Origin: Asanoa sp040676615
GTDB taxonomy: Bacteria > Actinomycetota > Actinomycetes > Mycobacteriales > Micromonosporaceae
Direction of reading: 5' to 3'
Assembly (NCBI RefSeq): GCF_040676615.1
Contig: NZ_JBFAPI010000010.1
Coordinates: forward strand, 186,001-250,000
DNA: 64,000 bases
In this document: positions 48,050 to 56,588 of the stretch, in pieces
How positions within the stretch are numbered: position 1 is the first letter of the stretch
Layout of the letters: every line of letters begins with the position of its first letter
Notes under the pieces: generated by a model
The model's database searches: none
Seen by the model: only the letters and a program-made list of their open reading frames with translations
What the model was told of the DNA's origin: nothing
Program-made: the position numbers and the translations under genes

Positions 48050-49548
48050 GCGTCCCGCCTGCGGAGGAGTACGGCGGCGATCGCGAGCGCGGCCGCGGTC
48101 CAGCCGCAGAGCACCGCGAAACCGCCCCACGCCGACAGCGGGAAGTATCCGAACGCCGGGGTGTAGGCCTGGTAGACCTGCGGCCAGACGTGCAGCGTCT
48201 GCTGCACCGCGAACGCCGCCGCGGGGGTCAATCGCAACACCCATTGCGCGGGTACGGCCGGCAGCACCGCCGCCACCGAAAGGATGTAGGGCAGCGTGAT
48301 CAGGACGACGACGGCCGCGACGGCTCCCGCGCCCCGCCGCAGGATCGTGCCGATCGCGAGAGCGAAGACAGCGGCCACGGCGAGCAGCGCCGCGGTGCCC
48401 ACCACGAGGCGCACCTGGGTGCCGACCGTCGCGCCGTAGTCCTCGCCCAGGATCGCCTTGCCGAGCAGCAGCGCGCCGGTCGAGGCGACCAGGCCGACGG
48501 CGAAGGTGATGGCGCCGAGCACGACCGCCTTGGCGGCGAGCACCCGGATCCGGCCCGGCGTCGTGGTGAACGTGGTGCGCACGAGGCCGCGCCGGTATTC
48601 GGTGGTCACGAACAGGACCCCGAGCACGGCCACGACGGTCAGCGCGGCGAAGCTGCCGACCAGCGTCTGCTCCAGCTTGGGTCCGGGGCCCCCGGTGGCC
48701 GGCGCGACGTCGCCGCTGCCCTGCACGGTGAAGGTGTCGCCGTCGTGCTCGGACAGCAGCGGCGGCGCCTGCGGGTCGTTCTCGTTGGCGACCGCCCTCG
48801 TCTCCCAGCCGGCACCGGGCCGGCCGCCGGCGATCACGAGGTTGTCGAAGGTGCCGGTGGCGATCACCTTGCCGCCGATGCTGCTGGCGCCGCCGGGGTA
48901 CTGGTCGAACTCCTCGTGCCCGGGCGTGGCGACGAAGATCCCGGCCGTCGCTTCACCGGCCGCGAGCGCCGCCGTGCCGACCTGGGTCCAGGCGGTGCCG
49001 TCGGCCGACGCGTACCCGGTGACCGTCCCGCCCGCGCGGACCAGCCGCAACCAGCGGGCGTCGGCCGGCCCGGCGGTGTCGTGGACGAAGTCGTGCTGCA
49101 TGCGTACCCCGTGCCCGCCGGTGACCATGACCGCCGCGTAGGGCGAACCGGGCGCGGTGCCCGACTTCACGATCAGGCCCGCCTTGGCCCACGGCTCGGG
49201 TGCCGCGGTTGGCGGCGCGGCCGGCCGCTCCGGCGCCGTGGGAGCGGCGCCGTCCTGGGGGGGCTCCGGCGGCTCCGAGCCGACCAGCGACGCCACCCGC
49301 ACGGTGAGCGAGCCGTCGCCGTCGAGCGGCTGGTGCACGAGGGTGAGGCCGTCGAGGACCCGCGTGCCGTCGGGCCCGACCGGCAGCGCGCCACCGCCCG
49401 GGCCGTTGCCGGTGTGGCTGTTGCCGGCACCGGCCAACCCGGCGAACAACAGCATCAGGAAGACGGCCAGCCCGCAACCGATCACCCAGCCGCGAACCGA
49501 GCGGAACTTGGTCAGTTCGGCGTGCAGCAGTCCGACGAACCCGCTCAT
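48046..49548 (-). CDS. ABC-2 type permease B with inserted concanavalin-like external domain
   Basis: A 500-residue protein from ATG 49548. A first span (about 20-42) follows the cytoplasmic start MSGFVGLLHAELTKFRSVRG. Between this and the next span (about 295-315) is a 250-residue extracytoplasmic region whose centre (WAKAGLIVKSGTAPGSPYAA, then WLRLVRAGGTVTGYASADGT) matches the DUF1349-type concanavalin-like fold. Five further spans follow, and TTEYRRGLVRTTFTTTPGRI parallels permease A. The insertion suggests that the exporter binds a glycan or peptide outside. It is coupled to permease A and, through four bases, to the ATPase gene. Confidence 0.85.
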   Translation of the reverse strand: MSGFVGLLHAELTKFRSVRGWVIGCGLAVFLMLLFAGLAGAGNSHTGNGPGGGALPVGPDGTRVLDGLTLVHQPLDGDGSLTVRVASLVGSEPPEPPQDGAAPTAPERPAAPPTAAPEPWAKAGLIVKSGTAPGSPYAAVMVTGGHGVRMQHDFVHDTAGPADARWLRLVRAGGTVTGYASADGTAWTQVGTAALAAGEATAGIFVATPGHEEFDQYPGGASSIGGKVIATGTFDNLVIAGGRPGAGWETRAVANENDPQAPPLLSEHDGDTFTVQGSGDVAPATGGPGPKLEQTLVGSFAALTVVAVLGVLFVTTEYRRGLVRTTFTTTPGRIRVLAAKAVVLGAITFAVGLVASTGALLLGKAILGEDYGATVGTQVRLVVGTAALLAVAAVFALAIGTILRRGAGAVAAVVVLITLPYILSVAAVLPAVPAQWVLRLTPAAAFAVQQTLHVWPQVYQAYTPAFGYFPLSAWGGFAVLCGWTAAALAIAAVLLRRRDA

Positions 49549-50474
49549 CGCGCGACCTCCGTCGGCTCGGCGCGGAACTCGACGGCGTCGCGGGTGAGGT
49601 CCATGTACGCCTCCTCGAGCGTCGCCCGGTGCGCGGCGACCTCCGAGAACGGGACGCCGGCACCGCTCAGCACGACCACCACCCGGTCGGCGGGCAGCCC
49701 GTCGACGGTCAGCGTGTCGCGGTCGGTCACGGCGACCGTGGCGCCCTCCCGGGCCAGCGCGGTCATCGCCTCGGTCCGGGCACTGGTGCGCAGGGTGACG
49801 CGGTCGCCGGAGGCCGCCGCGATCAGGTCGGCGACACTGGTGTCGGCGACCACCCGACCCCGGCCGACCACGACCAGGTGGCCGGCCGTGTCCTGCAACT
49901 CGCTCATCAGGTGGCTGGAGACCAGGACGGCGCGGCCCTCGGCGGCCAGCGCGCGCAGGAAACCGCGCATCCACCGGATCCCCTCCGGGTCGAGCCCGTT
50001 GAACGGCTCGTCGAGCATGAGCACCGGCGGGTCGCCGAGCAGCGCGCCGGCGACGCCGAGGCGCTGCCGCATGCCGAGCGAGTAGCCGCCGGCCGAACGC
50101 CGGCCGACGTCGGCCAGCCCGGTCAGCCGGAGCACCTCGTCGACCCGCTTGCCGCCGAGCCGCTGCGAGTGCGCCTGCCAGAGCAGGTGGTCGCGGCCGC
50201 TGCGGGACGGATGCAGGGCGGACGCGTCGAGCAACGCGCCGACGTGCCGCAGCGGTGTGCGCAGGCTGCGGTACGGCCGGCCCCCGATGAGCGCGGTGCC
50301 CGCGTCGACCCGGTCGAGACCGAGGACGACACGCATGGTCGTGGACTTGCCGGCGCCGTTGGGCCCGACGAACGCGGTGACCCGACCGGGGTTGACGGTG
50401 AACGTCATCCCGTCCAGCGCGACGGTCGACCCGTACGTCTTGCGCAGGCCGTCGACCTTGATGGTGGCTTCCAT
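49545..50474 (-). CDS. ABC exporter ATPase
   Basis: A 309-residue ABC ATPase. Walker A is GPNGAGKST (37-45), the signature YSLGMRQRLGVAGALL and Walker B VLMLDEPFNGLDPEG. The C-terminal 90 residues are an accessory domain seen in drug- and bacitracin-type exporters. It powers the two permeases encoded downstream in one operon, and is divergently placed relative to a NarL-type two-component system, which may regulate it in response to the exported agent. Confidence 0.93.
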   Translation of the reverse strand: MEATIKVDGLRKTYGSTVALDGMTFTVNPGRVTAFVGPNGAGKSTTMRVVLGLDRVDAGTALIGGRPYRSLRTPLRHVGALLDASALHPSRSGRDHLLWQAHSQRLGGKRVDEVLRLTGLADVGRRSAGGYSLGMRQRLGVAGALLGDPPVLMLDEPFNGLDPEGIRWMRGFLRALAAEGRAVLVSSHLMSELQDTAGHLVVVGRGRVVADTSVADLIAAASGDRVTLRTSARTEAMTALAREGATVAVTDRDTLTVDGLPADRVVVVLSGAGVPFSEVAAHRATLEEAYMDLTRDAVEFRAEPTEVAR

Positions 50475-50609
50475 GACACGTCACGCTACGAAGCGCGGCG
50501 CTCCCGGTCGTCCCGCGTGGGAGCCATCTTCGACGTCCCTGGCGGGAGGGGTGCGCACATCCCTGGTGCGAGGGACGACCCCGCTTCGGCCGGCGGCGAG
50601 AATGGCAGC

Positions 50610-51716
50610 GTGACCTCGCCCGCGACCCGCCGCGCGGCCGCCGCCGTGCTGGCGGTGGCCGCGCTGGTCGAGGTGCTCGTCCGGTCGGCGTCACCGCAGG
50701 TCACGACCCTGTTCCTGGTCGCCGTCGGTGCGCTCGCGGTGGCGTCGACGGCCCCGCTGGCGTTGCGCAACCCGACCGCCGGCGCGCTACTGGTCACCGC
50801 CGCGTCGGTCGTCGCGCTGGCCGGTTTCCGGCTGGCCATCGTGACCGGCCTGCTGGCCCAACTCGTGGCCGGCTACCTGGTCGGGCGCCGGGGTGCGCTG
50901 GCGGTGGCGGTGCCGCTCGGGCTGCCGTACCTGGTGCTGGCCGTCTTCTTCCCGGTCGCGGTGGTGCTGGCCGGCCTGCTGCCGATGTGCGTGCTGGCCG
51001 GCGCGGCCCTGCGGGTCAGCCGCGCCGACGCGGCACACCTCGCGGCCCGGGACGCGTTCGCCGGCACCCTGGTCGAGCACACCGCGCGCGGCGAACGGGC
51101 CCGGATCGCCCGGGAGTTGCACGACGTCGTGGCACATCACATCTCGATGATCTCGGTGCAGGCGGAGAACGCGCGACTGACCACGGCCGGGTTGCCGGAG
51201 GCGGGCGCGCAGCGATTCGAGGCCATCGGGGGTACGGCACGCGCCGCGCTCACCGAGATGCGCCGGCTGCTGGGCGTGCTGCGCTCGGACGCCGACGTCG
51301 GCGTCCCGGAACGGCGGCCGCAGCCTGGGTTGCGCGAGTTGACCGCGCTGCTCGACGAGGCCCGCGACGCGTCCGGGTCGGGCACCCGGCTGATCCTGCG
51401 CGGTGCGCCGGTCTCGCTGGACCCGGGCGTGGAGTTGGCGGCCTACCGGATCGTGCAGGAAGCGCTGACCAACGCCCGCCGGCACGCTCCGGGTGCCGCG
51501 GTCGACGTCGAGATCACCTATCGTGCTGACGCGCTGTGCCTGCGGATCCGCGACAACGGGCCCGGTCCGGGGCCCGGCGGTGCCGGCCACGGCCTCTCGG
51601 GCATGCGCGAGCGGGCCGCGGCCGTCGGCGGCGAGTTGCGCACCGGCGCCGGCGGCGCCGCCGGCGGCTTCGTCGTCGAGGCCACCCTGCCCACCTGCGT
51701 CCAGGAGGACCGATGA
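50610..51716 (+). CDS. NarL-type sensor histidine kinase
   Basis: A 368-residue protein (GTG start) with five to six membrane segments in the first 150 residues. A HisKA_3 dimerisation domain follows (ARGERARIARELHDVVAHHI, phospho-His in ELHDVV), then a HATPase domain (VQEALTNARRHAPGA, GHGLSGMRERAAAVGG). It has almost no external loop, suggesting that it senses signals in the membrane or through a partner such as the neighbouring exporter. Its stop overlaps the regulator start. Confidence 0.93.
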   Translation: MTSPATRRAAAAVLAVAALVEVLVRSASPQVTTLFLVAVGALAVASTAPLALRNPTAGALLVTAASVVALAGFRLAIVTGLLAQLVAGYLVGRRGALAVAVPLGLPYLVLAVFFPVAVVLAGLLPMCVLAGAALRVSRADAAHLAARDAFAGTLVEHTARGERARIARELHDVVAHHISMISVQAENARLTTAGLPEAGAQRFEAIGGTARAALTEMRRLLGVLRSDADVGVPERRPQPGLRELTALLDEARDASGSGTRLILRGAPVSLDPGVELAAYRIVQEALTNARRHAPGAAVDVEITYRADALCLRIRDNGPGPGPGGAGHGLSGMRERAAAVGGELRTGAGGAAGGFVVEATLPTCVQEDR

Positions 51717-52390
51717 TCCGCGTGGTGGTGGCCGACGACCACGAGGTGGTGCGCGGCGGGTTCGCCGGCCTGCTGGCCACCCAGCCCGACATCACCGTGG
51801 TCGGCACCGCCGCGGACGGCGCCGAGGCCGTGCGGGTCTGCGCCGGGACCGCGCCCGACGTGGTGCTGATGGACGTGCGGATGCCCGGCGTCGACGGCAT
51901 CGAGGCGACCCGGCTGCTGACCGCGTCGCCGGCACACCCGCGGGTGCTCATCCTGACCACGTTCGACCTGGACGAGTACGTCTACGACGCGATCCGCGCG
52001 GGCGCCAGCGGCTTCCTGCTCAAGGACGTGCGGGCGGAGTCGCTGTTCGACGCCGTCCGGGTCGTCGCCGCGGGGGAGGCCCTGCTCGCGCCGACCGTGA
52101 CCCGCCGGCTGATCAGCGAGTTCGCCCGCCAGCACCGCCCGTCGGCACCCGACCCGGTGGCGTTGTCGGCACTGACCCCGCGGGAGACCCAGGTGCTGCG
52201 CCTGGTCGCCGAGGGCCTGTCCAACCCGGAGATCGCCGCCCGGCTGGTGGTGACCGAGGAGACGGTCAAGACCCACGTCAGCCGGATGCTGACCAAGCTC
52301 GGCCTGCGCGACCGCACCCAGGCGGTGGTCGCCGCCTATGAGACCGGTCTGGTCGTGCCGCGGGCGCGTGGCGACGGGACGCGACCGTGA
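51713..52390 (+). CDS. NarL/LuxR-type response regulator
   Basis: A 225-residue regulator: receiver with D8/D9, phosphoacceptor D54 in VVLMDVRMPGVDGIEATR, and K104 in SGFLLKDV; helix-turn-helix LTPRETQVLRLVAEGLSNPE onward (about 155-205). It is coupled to the kinase gene by an ATGA overlap. The divergent ABC exporter operon is the most likely target. Confidence 0.93.
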   Translation: MIRVVVADDHEVVRGGFAGLLATQPDITVVGTAADGAEAVRVCAGTAPDVVLMDVRMPGVDGIEATRLLTASPAHPRVLILTTFDLDEYVYDAIRAGASGFLLKDVRAESLFDAVRVVAAGEALLAPTVTRRLISEFARQHRPSAPDPVALSALTPRETQVLRLVAEGLSNPEIAARLVVTEETVKTHVSRMLTKLGLRDRTQAVVAAYETGLVVPRARGDGTRP

Positions 52391-52559
52391 CGACGGATCT
52401 CCGGCATCGGCGGGACGCCGCCGCCGGATTCGGTCGAGCGGTCCGTTCGGGTGCACCGGGGCGCCGATCGGGCTGACCCCTGACGACGGGGCGTACAGGA
52501 TCGCGCACAGGTTTCTAGACTCCGGGCCGGTTGATCATGATGCAGAAAGGCGTACGCAA

Positions 52560-52922
52560 ATGGCCCTGCGCGACAAGCTCATCCAGCGGACCCAGCCGCT
52601 GCTCCCCAACGAACGGATCCACCAGATCTTCCTCGCCCAGTCGGGCGCCTCGCCGTGGCTCGGCGGACTCACCGGCCTGCTCGGCCAGGCCGCGGTCCGG
52701 CGCCGCATCGTCGCCGTCACCGATCAGTCCATTGTGGTGCTGAACGCCAACTTCAACGGCACCACCCCGAAGGAGGTGCTGCGCCGGCTGCCTCGCCAGA
52801 CCGTGATCGGCCCGGCCAAGGGCATCTGGGCGCGGATCAACGTCGGCGACGAGAAGACCTGGTCGCACGCCAAGTTCCGCAAGGAGATCCAGGCCGCCGA
52901 CGCGGCCCTGGGCCACCGCTAG
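52560..52922 (+). CDS. Small PH-like protein
   Basis: A 120-residue cytoplasmic protein, ATG 52560 after GAAAGG. The pattern RIVAVTDQSIVVLNANFNGT, then EVLRRLPRQTVIGPAKGIWA resembles bacterial PH-like (YokE/bPH) domains, where strand order and the turn following TDQSI are conserved. No membrane segment or catalytic site. Single gene. Confidence 0.65.
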   Translation: MALRDKLIQRTQPLLPNERIHQIFLAQSGASPWLGGLTGLLGQAAVRRRIVAVTDQSIVVLNANFNGTTPKEVLRRLPRQTVIGPAKGIWARINVGDEKTWSHAKFRKEIQAADAALGHR

Positions 52923-53085
52923 CCGGCCCGGGGTGAGGCCGAGCGGTCGCCACCCCGAGCCACCGGCGTGATCGCGGCCGAAGAACCGAGCCGGCGTCAA
53001 AAACGAGTCACAGGCGGGCGCGACGGCGTATCGACCGCGTCAAGGGCGGTGCATCCGCAGCCCGGGCGGGTCCACGATCGGTGGC

Positions 53086-53807
53086 ATGAGCGGAGAGACC
53101 GAAGCGGTGGTCCTGGTGCTGGTCGGCCTGGACTGTTACGTCGGCTCGCAGATCAGCCGGTTCGGCGGTTACGAGCGGGCGATCCAGCGACTGGTCCAGG
53201 TGGCCGGATATCGGCCGTACGACGGGAATCGTGGTCCGGGAGATCAACATCGGTGGGGGTTGCCCCGCCCCCGCCGTCGACGGCGAGTCCCCCTTCGCCG
53301 TCGCCGCGTTCGCAGGCCGGGCCCGGGCGGTCCTGGGCCTGGCCTGCGAACGCCAGGGCGTGCCGGAACCGGGGCTCGTGATGACACCGGGCCGGGCGGT
53401 CGTCGCCCGGGCCGGGGTGGCCCTGTACCGGGTCGTGGCGGTTCGCCGCGAACCGGAGGGCACCCAACTCGTCGCCATCGACGGAGGGCTGAGCGACAAC
53501 CCCCGGCCAGCTCTCTACGGAGCCCGGTATACGGCCGTCCTGTTGGGCCGGGCCGGCACCGGTCCGGCGGTGTCGAGCACGATCGTCGGTCGTCACGACG
53601 AGGCCGGCGACGTGCTCGCCCGGGCGGTGCCGCTGCCCGCCGACCTGCGCCCCGGGCGACTTGTTGGCCGCACCCGGTGCGGGTGCCTACCACCTGCCGT
53701 CGGCGTCCAACTACAACCTGGTCGGGCGACGACCGCTGATCGCGGTGCGCGACGGCGCGGCCCGCGTGATCGTACGGCGGGAGACGATCTGCCGGGACGT
53801 CGCCTAG
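53086..53807 (+). pseudogene. Broken group IV decarboxylase (lysA-like) gene
   Basis: Three successive frames together read like the C-terminal two-thirds of diaminopimelate decarboxylase. The first frame, from 53086, has GLDCYVGSQISRFGGYERAI. A frameshift near 53225 leads to VREINIGGG, then LVMTPGRAVVARAGVALYRV and QLVAIDGGLSDNPRPALYGA. A second shift near 53656 leads to GDLLAAPGAGAYHLPSASNY and IVRRETI, ending at TAG 53807. The N-terminal PLP-lysine domain is missing. With at least two frameshifts and a truncation, it cannot make an active enzyme. A functional lysA presumably lies elsewhere. Confidence 0.75.
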
Positions 53808-54226
53808 ATCGTGATCCATTCGGTGACCACGACGGCGTCGCCGGCGCGCAGGTGCAGCCGGAACATGCCGCGCGGCAACGGGCCGAGCACGAACCAGCCG
53901 ACGTCGTCGACCTGCGCGACCGCCACCACCCCCGAGCGGTCGCGCAGTTCGATCTCGCCGCGCTGGGGCGGCACGACCTGGCCGTGCAGCGCGTCGTCGG
54001 TGACCTCGACCTCGATCGTGAGGTCGCGGGCCGCGAAGGTCAGCGCCCGGACCGCGGCCGGTTCGGCTCGGGCGCCGACCGCCGGGTCGGGGGTGAGGGC
54101 GGCCAGTTCGGCGTCGACCGTGCGCCAGGCGAACGCGGACCGCCCGATCTCGCGGATCCGCTCGGGCACCGAGGTGGCCGACCTGCGGGCCGCGGCGAGG
54201 GCGGCCAGGATCTCGTCGTCGTTCAT
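53804..54226 (-). CDS. Putative partner protein of the ECF factor at 54223-54792
   Basis: A 140-residue soluble protein starting MNDDEILAALAAARRS. SAFAWRTVDAELAALTPD at about 30-47 is a phrase often seen in short proteins encoded after actinobacterial ECF genes. A beta-rich domain follows (TIEVEVTDDALHGQVVPPQR, VDDVGWFVLGPLP), which resembles carboxypeptidase-regulatory-like folds. It overlaps the sigma factor gene by four bases. It may modulate the factor; no membrane segment is present. Its stop shares a CTAG with the decarboxylase pseudogene. Confidence 0.65.
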   Translation of the reverse strand: MNDDEILAALAAARRSATSVPERIREIGRSAFAWRTVDAELAALTPDPAVGARAEPAAVRALTFAARDLTIEVEVTDDALHGQVVPPQRGEIELRDRSGVVAVAQVDDVGWFVLGPLPRGMFRLHLRAGDAVVVTEWITI

Positions 54227-54792
54227 GGCCGCTCCGCTCCGGCGACCGCGGCCAGCACCGGGTCGCTCCGCAGCTTGTCGAGGCAGCGCCGGCGGGTCGG
54301 CCCGATGGCGCCGACCGGGGTGCCGGTGCTGCTGCTGATCTCAGCATAGGGAGCGGGCGGATCGTCGAACAGCAGCGCGAGCAGCCGCCGGCAGTGCTCG
54401 GGTAGGTTGCCGAACGCGGCCCGCAACGCGATGTGCCGCTCCTCGGTCACCAGCAGTTCCTCGAAAGCCGGGTCGTCGACGGTGTCGAGCCCGGCCTCGT
54501 CGCCGACCAGCACCTGCCGCCGCCGGGAACGAAGCAGCGCCAGGCACTCCCGGCGCACGGTGGTGGCGAGCCAGCCCGGCAACGCGGCCGGCTCGCGGAT
54601 CGTGTCGAGCCGCTCGACCAGCCGCAGCCACACGCACGCGGCGACGTCTTCGGCATCGGCGCCGGCCAGCCCGTAGCGCCGGCAGATCGCCCACACCAGC
54701 GGCGCGTAGCGCTCGACCAGATCGTCCCAGGCCCCGGCGTCGCCGTGCCTGGCCTTCTCGACCAGCCCGACGACGGTGGGATCGTCTCGCAT
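54223..54792 (-). CDS. ECF sigma factor
   Basis: The ATG at 54792 follows GGAGGAACC; an upstream frame to 54891 lacks such a site. The 189-residue product has sigma region 2 (WDDLVERYAPLVWAICRRYG, AEDVAACVWLRLVERLD, then a WLATTVRREC-type helix) and region 4 (FGNLPEHCRRLLALLFDD onward; TPVGAIGPTRRRCLDKLR). It is of the group with a GAIGP turn in the recognition helix. It is coupled to a downstream partner gene. Confidence 0.9.
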   Translation of the reverse strand: MRDDPTVVGLVEKARHGDAGAWDDLVERYAPLVWAICRRYGLAGADAEDVAACVWLRLVERLDTIREPAALPGWLATTVRRECLALLRSRRRQVLVGDEAGLDTVDDPAFEELLVTEERHIALRAAFGNLPEHCRRLLALLFDDPPAPYAEISSSTGTPVGAIGPTRRRCLDKLRSDPVLAAVAGAERP

Positions 54793-54883
54793 GGTTCCTC
54801 CAGGTGGCCGAGTGGACGCCGCCGCTCGACACACAGACACATTAACGGTCGCGGTTGATACACCCGCGGCTATATTTTCCGAG

Positions 54884-55513
54884 GTGGACACTCACCTCCT
54901 GCTCGCGTTCGTGGTCGCGAGCGCCCTGTTGGCCATCGCGCCGGGCCCCGACCTGTTGTTCATCGTCGCCAACGGGGTGGCCGGCGGTCGCCGGGCCGGG
55001 GTTCTCGCCGCCCTCGGCATGTCGACGGGCCTGGCCATCCACACGGCGGCGGCGGCATTCGGCCTGGGCGCGCTGATCCGCGCCGCGCCCGAGGCGCTGT
55101 CCGCGGTCCGCATCGCCGGCGCGCTGTTCCTGCTCTACCTGGCGGTGACGACGTGGCGCAACAGCCGGGCCACCGCGTCGCCGATCGAGCTACCTGCCCG
55201 GCGCTCGCTGCGCCGCACCTACCTGATGGCGACGCTGACCAACCTGGCCAACCCGAAGGTGATCCTGTTCTATCTGGCGTTCCTGCCGCAGTTCGTCGGC
55301 ACGGGCGCGGGCGCGTGGCCGGTCACCGCCCAACTGCTCCTGCTCGGGTTGGTCTTCATCGTGGTCGGCCTGGCCGTCGACGGAACCGCCGGCCTCCTCT
55401 CGGGCACCCTGTCCGAGAAGATCGCCGCCCGGCCCGGCTTCCGGCGGCGGATGGAGCGCGCCTCCGCGGCGGTCTTCGCCGGCCTCGCGGCCCGCCTGGT
55501 CGTCGACAACTAG
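54884..55513 (+). CDS. LysE family exporter 1
   Basis: A 209-residue protein from GTG 54884 with about six membrane spans and the family motif LAIAPGPDLLFIVANGVAGG near residue 22. LTNLANPKVILFYLAFLPQF is equally diagnostic. LysE/RhtB proteins export amino acids such as lysine or homoserine lactone. A TATATT element at 54871-54876 lies so close that the message may be leaderless. Its divergent neighbour is the ECF gene at 54792. Confidence 0.9.
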   Translation: MDTHLLLAFVVASALLAIAPGPDLLFIVANGVAGGRRAGVLAALGMSTGLAIHTAAAAFGLGALIRAAPEALSAVRIAGALFLLYLAVTTWRNSRATASPIELPARRSLRRTYLMATLTNLANPKVILFYLAFLPQFVGTGAGAWPVTAQLLLLGLVFIVVGLAVDGTAGLLSGTLSEKIAARPGFRRRMERASAAVFAGLAARLVVDN

Positions 55514-55573
55514 CCGGGGTTCCGCCACACCGACCCGCCCCCGGTCAGGAACCCATGCGGTCGGGCCGGTTGT

Positions 55574-56545
55574 TCAGACCGCGTCGGCGCCGGGGGTTCG
55601 AGGGTCGAAGACGACCGCCCAGGGTTGAGGGGTCGCGGTCGGTGGTGCAGTCGGAGCCGGGCCGGCCAGGATGCGAGCGGCCACCGCGCTGAAGGTTTCC
55701 GCCGCCGGGTGTGGTGAAGCGGCCGGCCAGACTGCCGACGTCCGGCGGGCCAGCGGCGCGCCGGTCAGGGGGCGCCACGCCACTCTCGGCTCGCGGCGGG
55801 CGGTGGATTCCGGCTCGAAGGCCACGCACCGGCGGGCCAGCACCAGGCCGAGCAGGAAGTCGGGGTTGTGGGCGTGGCGGATCCGGGCCGGGGTGAAGCC
55901 GGAGCGACGGCAGTGGTCGAGGATTTCGTCGTACCAGGCCGGGGCCGTCGCCCGGGGGAAGATGGCCAGGTCGTGGCCCGCCAGGTCGGCCAGGTCGAGT
56001 TCCCGGAGTTGGGCCAGCGGAGACGCCCGGGGTAGGACCACGCCCAGCCGGACGCTGACGGCCGGGCCAGCGAGCAGGCCGTCGGACAGGTCGACCGGGT
56101 GGTGGACCAAACCGACGTCGAGCCGCGCCTCGGCCAGACCCCGCAGCTGCTCGGCGCTGGTCAGTTCGTGCAGGTCGACGTCCAGCCCGGGCGCACGCTC
56201 GGCGATCCCGGCCAGCAGCGCCTGCAGGGTGACCGCCGGCAGCTCGGGGGGCACGCCGGCCCGCAACGTGCCGAGCTGGCCGTCGCGCACCTTGCGCATC
56301 ACCACGCGGACGCGGTCCTCCGCGGCCAGCATGGTGGCCGCCTCCGCCGTCAGCAGGCGGCCGGCGACCGTCAGGGTGATCTGCCGGCGGGACCGGTCGA
56401 ACAGCGCCACACCCAACTCGCGTTCCAGGCGTTGGATGGTCTGGCTCAGTGGCGGCTGCGCGATGCCGAGCCGCTCCGCGGCGCGACCGAAGTGCATCTC
56501 CTCGGCTACGACGAGGAACTGCCGCAGGTGTCGGGCCAGGTCCAT
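55574..56545 (-). CDS. LysR-type regulator divergent from a serine hydrolase
   Basis: A 323-residue LysR protein from ATG 56545: helix-turn-helix MDLARHLRQFLVVAEEMHFG, then RLGIAQPPLSQTIQRLEREL, and a substrate-binding domain (about 90-290; LTSAEQLRGLAEARLDVGLV). It lies 43 bases from the divergent serine hydrolase gene, the arrangement in which LysR proteins usually activate their neighbour. Two GGATAT hexamers 12 bases apart (56554 and 56566) in the gap could be contact points. Confidence 0.92.
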   Translation of the reverse strand: MDLARHLRQFLVVAEEMHFGRAAERLGIAQPPLSQTIQRLERELGVALFDRSRRQITLTVAGRLLTAEAATMLAAEDRVRVVMRKVRDGQLGTLRAGVPPELPAVTLQALLAGIAERAPGLDVDLHELTSAEQLRGLAEARLDVGLVHHPVDLSDGLLAGPAVSVRLGVVLPRASPLAQLRELDLADLAGHDLAIFPRATAPAWYDEILDHCRRSGFTPARIRHAHNPDFLLGLVLARRCVAFEPESTARREPRVAWRPLTGAPLARRTSAVWPAASPHPAAETFSAVAARILAGPAPTAPPTATPQPWAVVFDPRTPGADAV

Positions 56546-56588
56546 CCGGCCGAGGATATGCGTTCGGATATCGGTAGCCTCGGTCACC

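Noticed and set aside
56546..56588. Antibiotic-resistance call for the serine hydrolase as a true beta-lactamase
   Set aside because: The protein lacks a signal peptide and a recognisable omega-loop ExxLN, so resistance is not supported.
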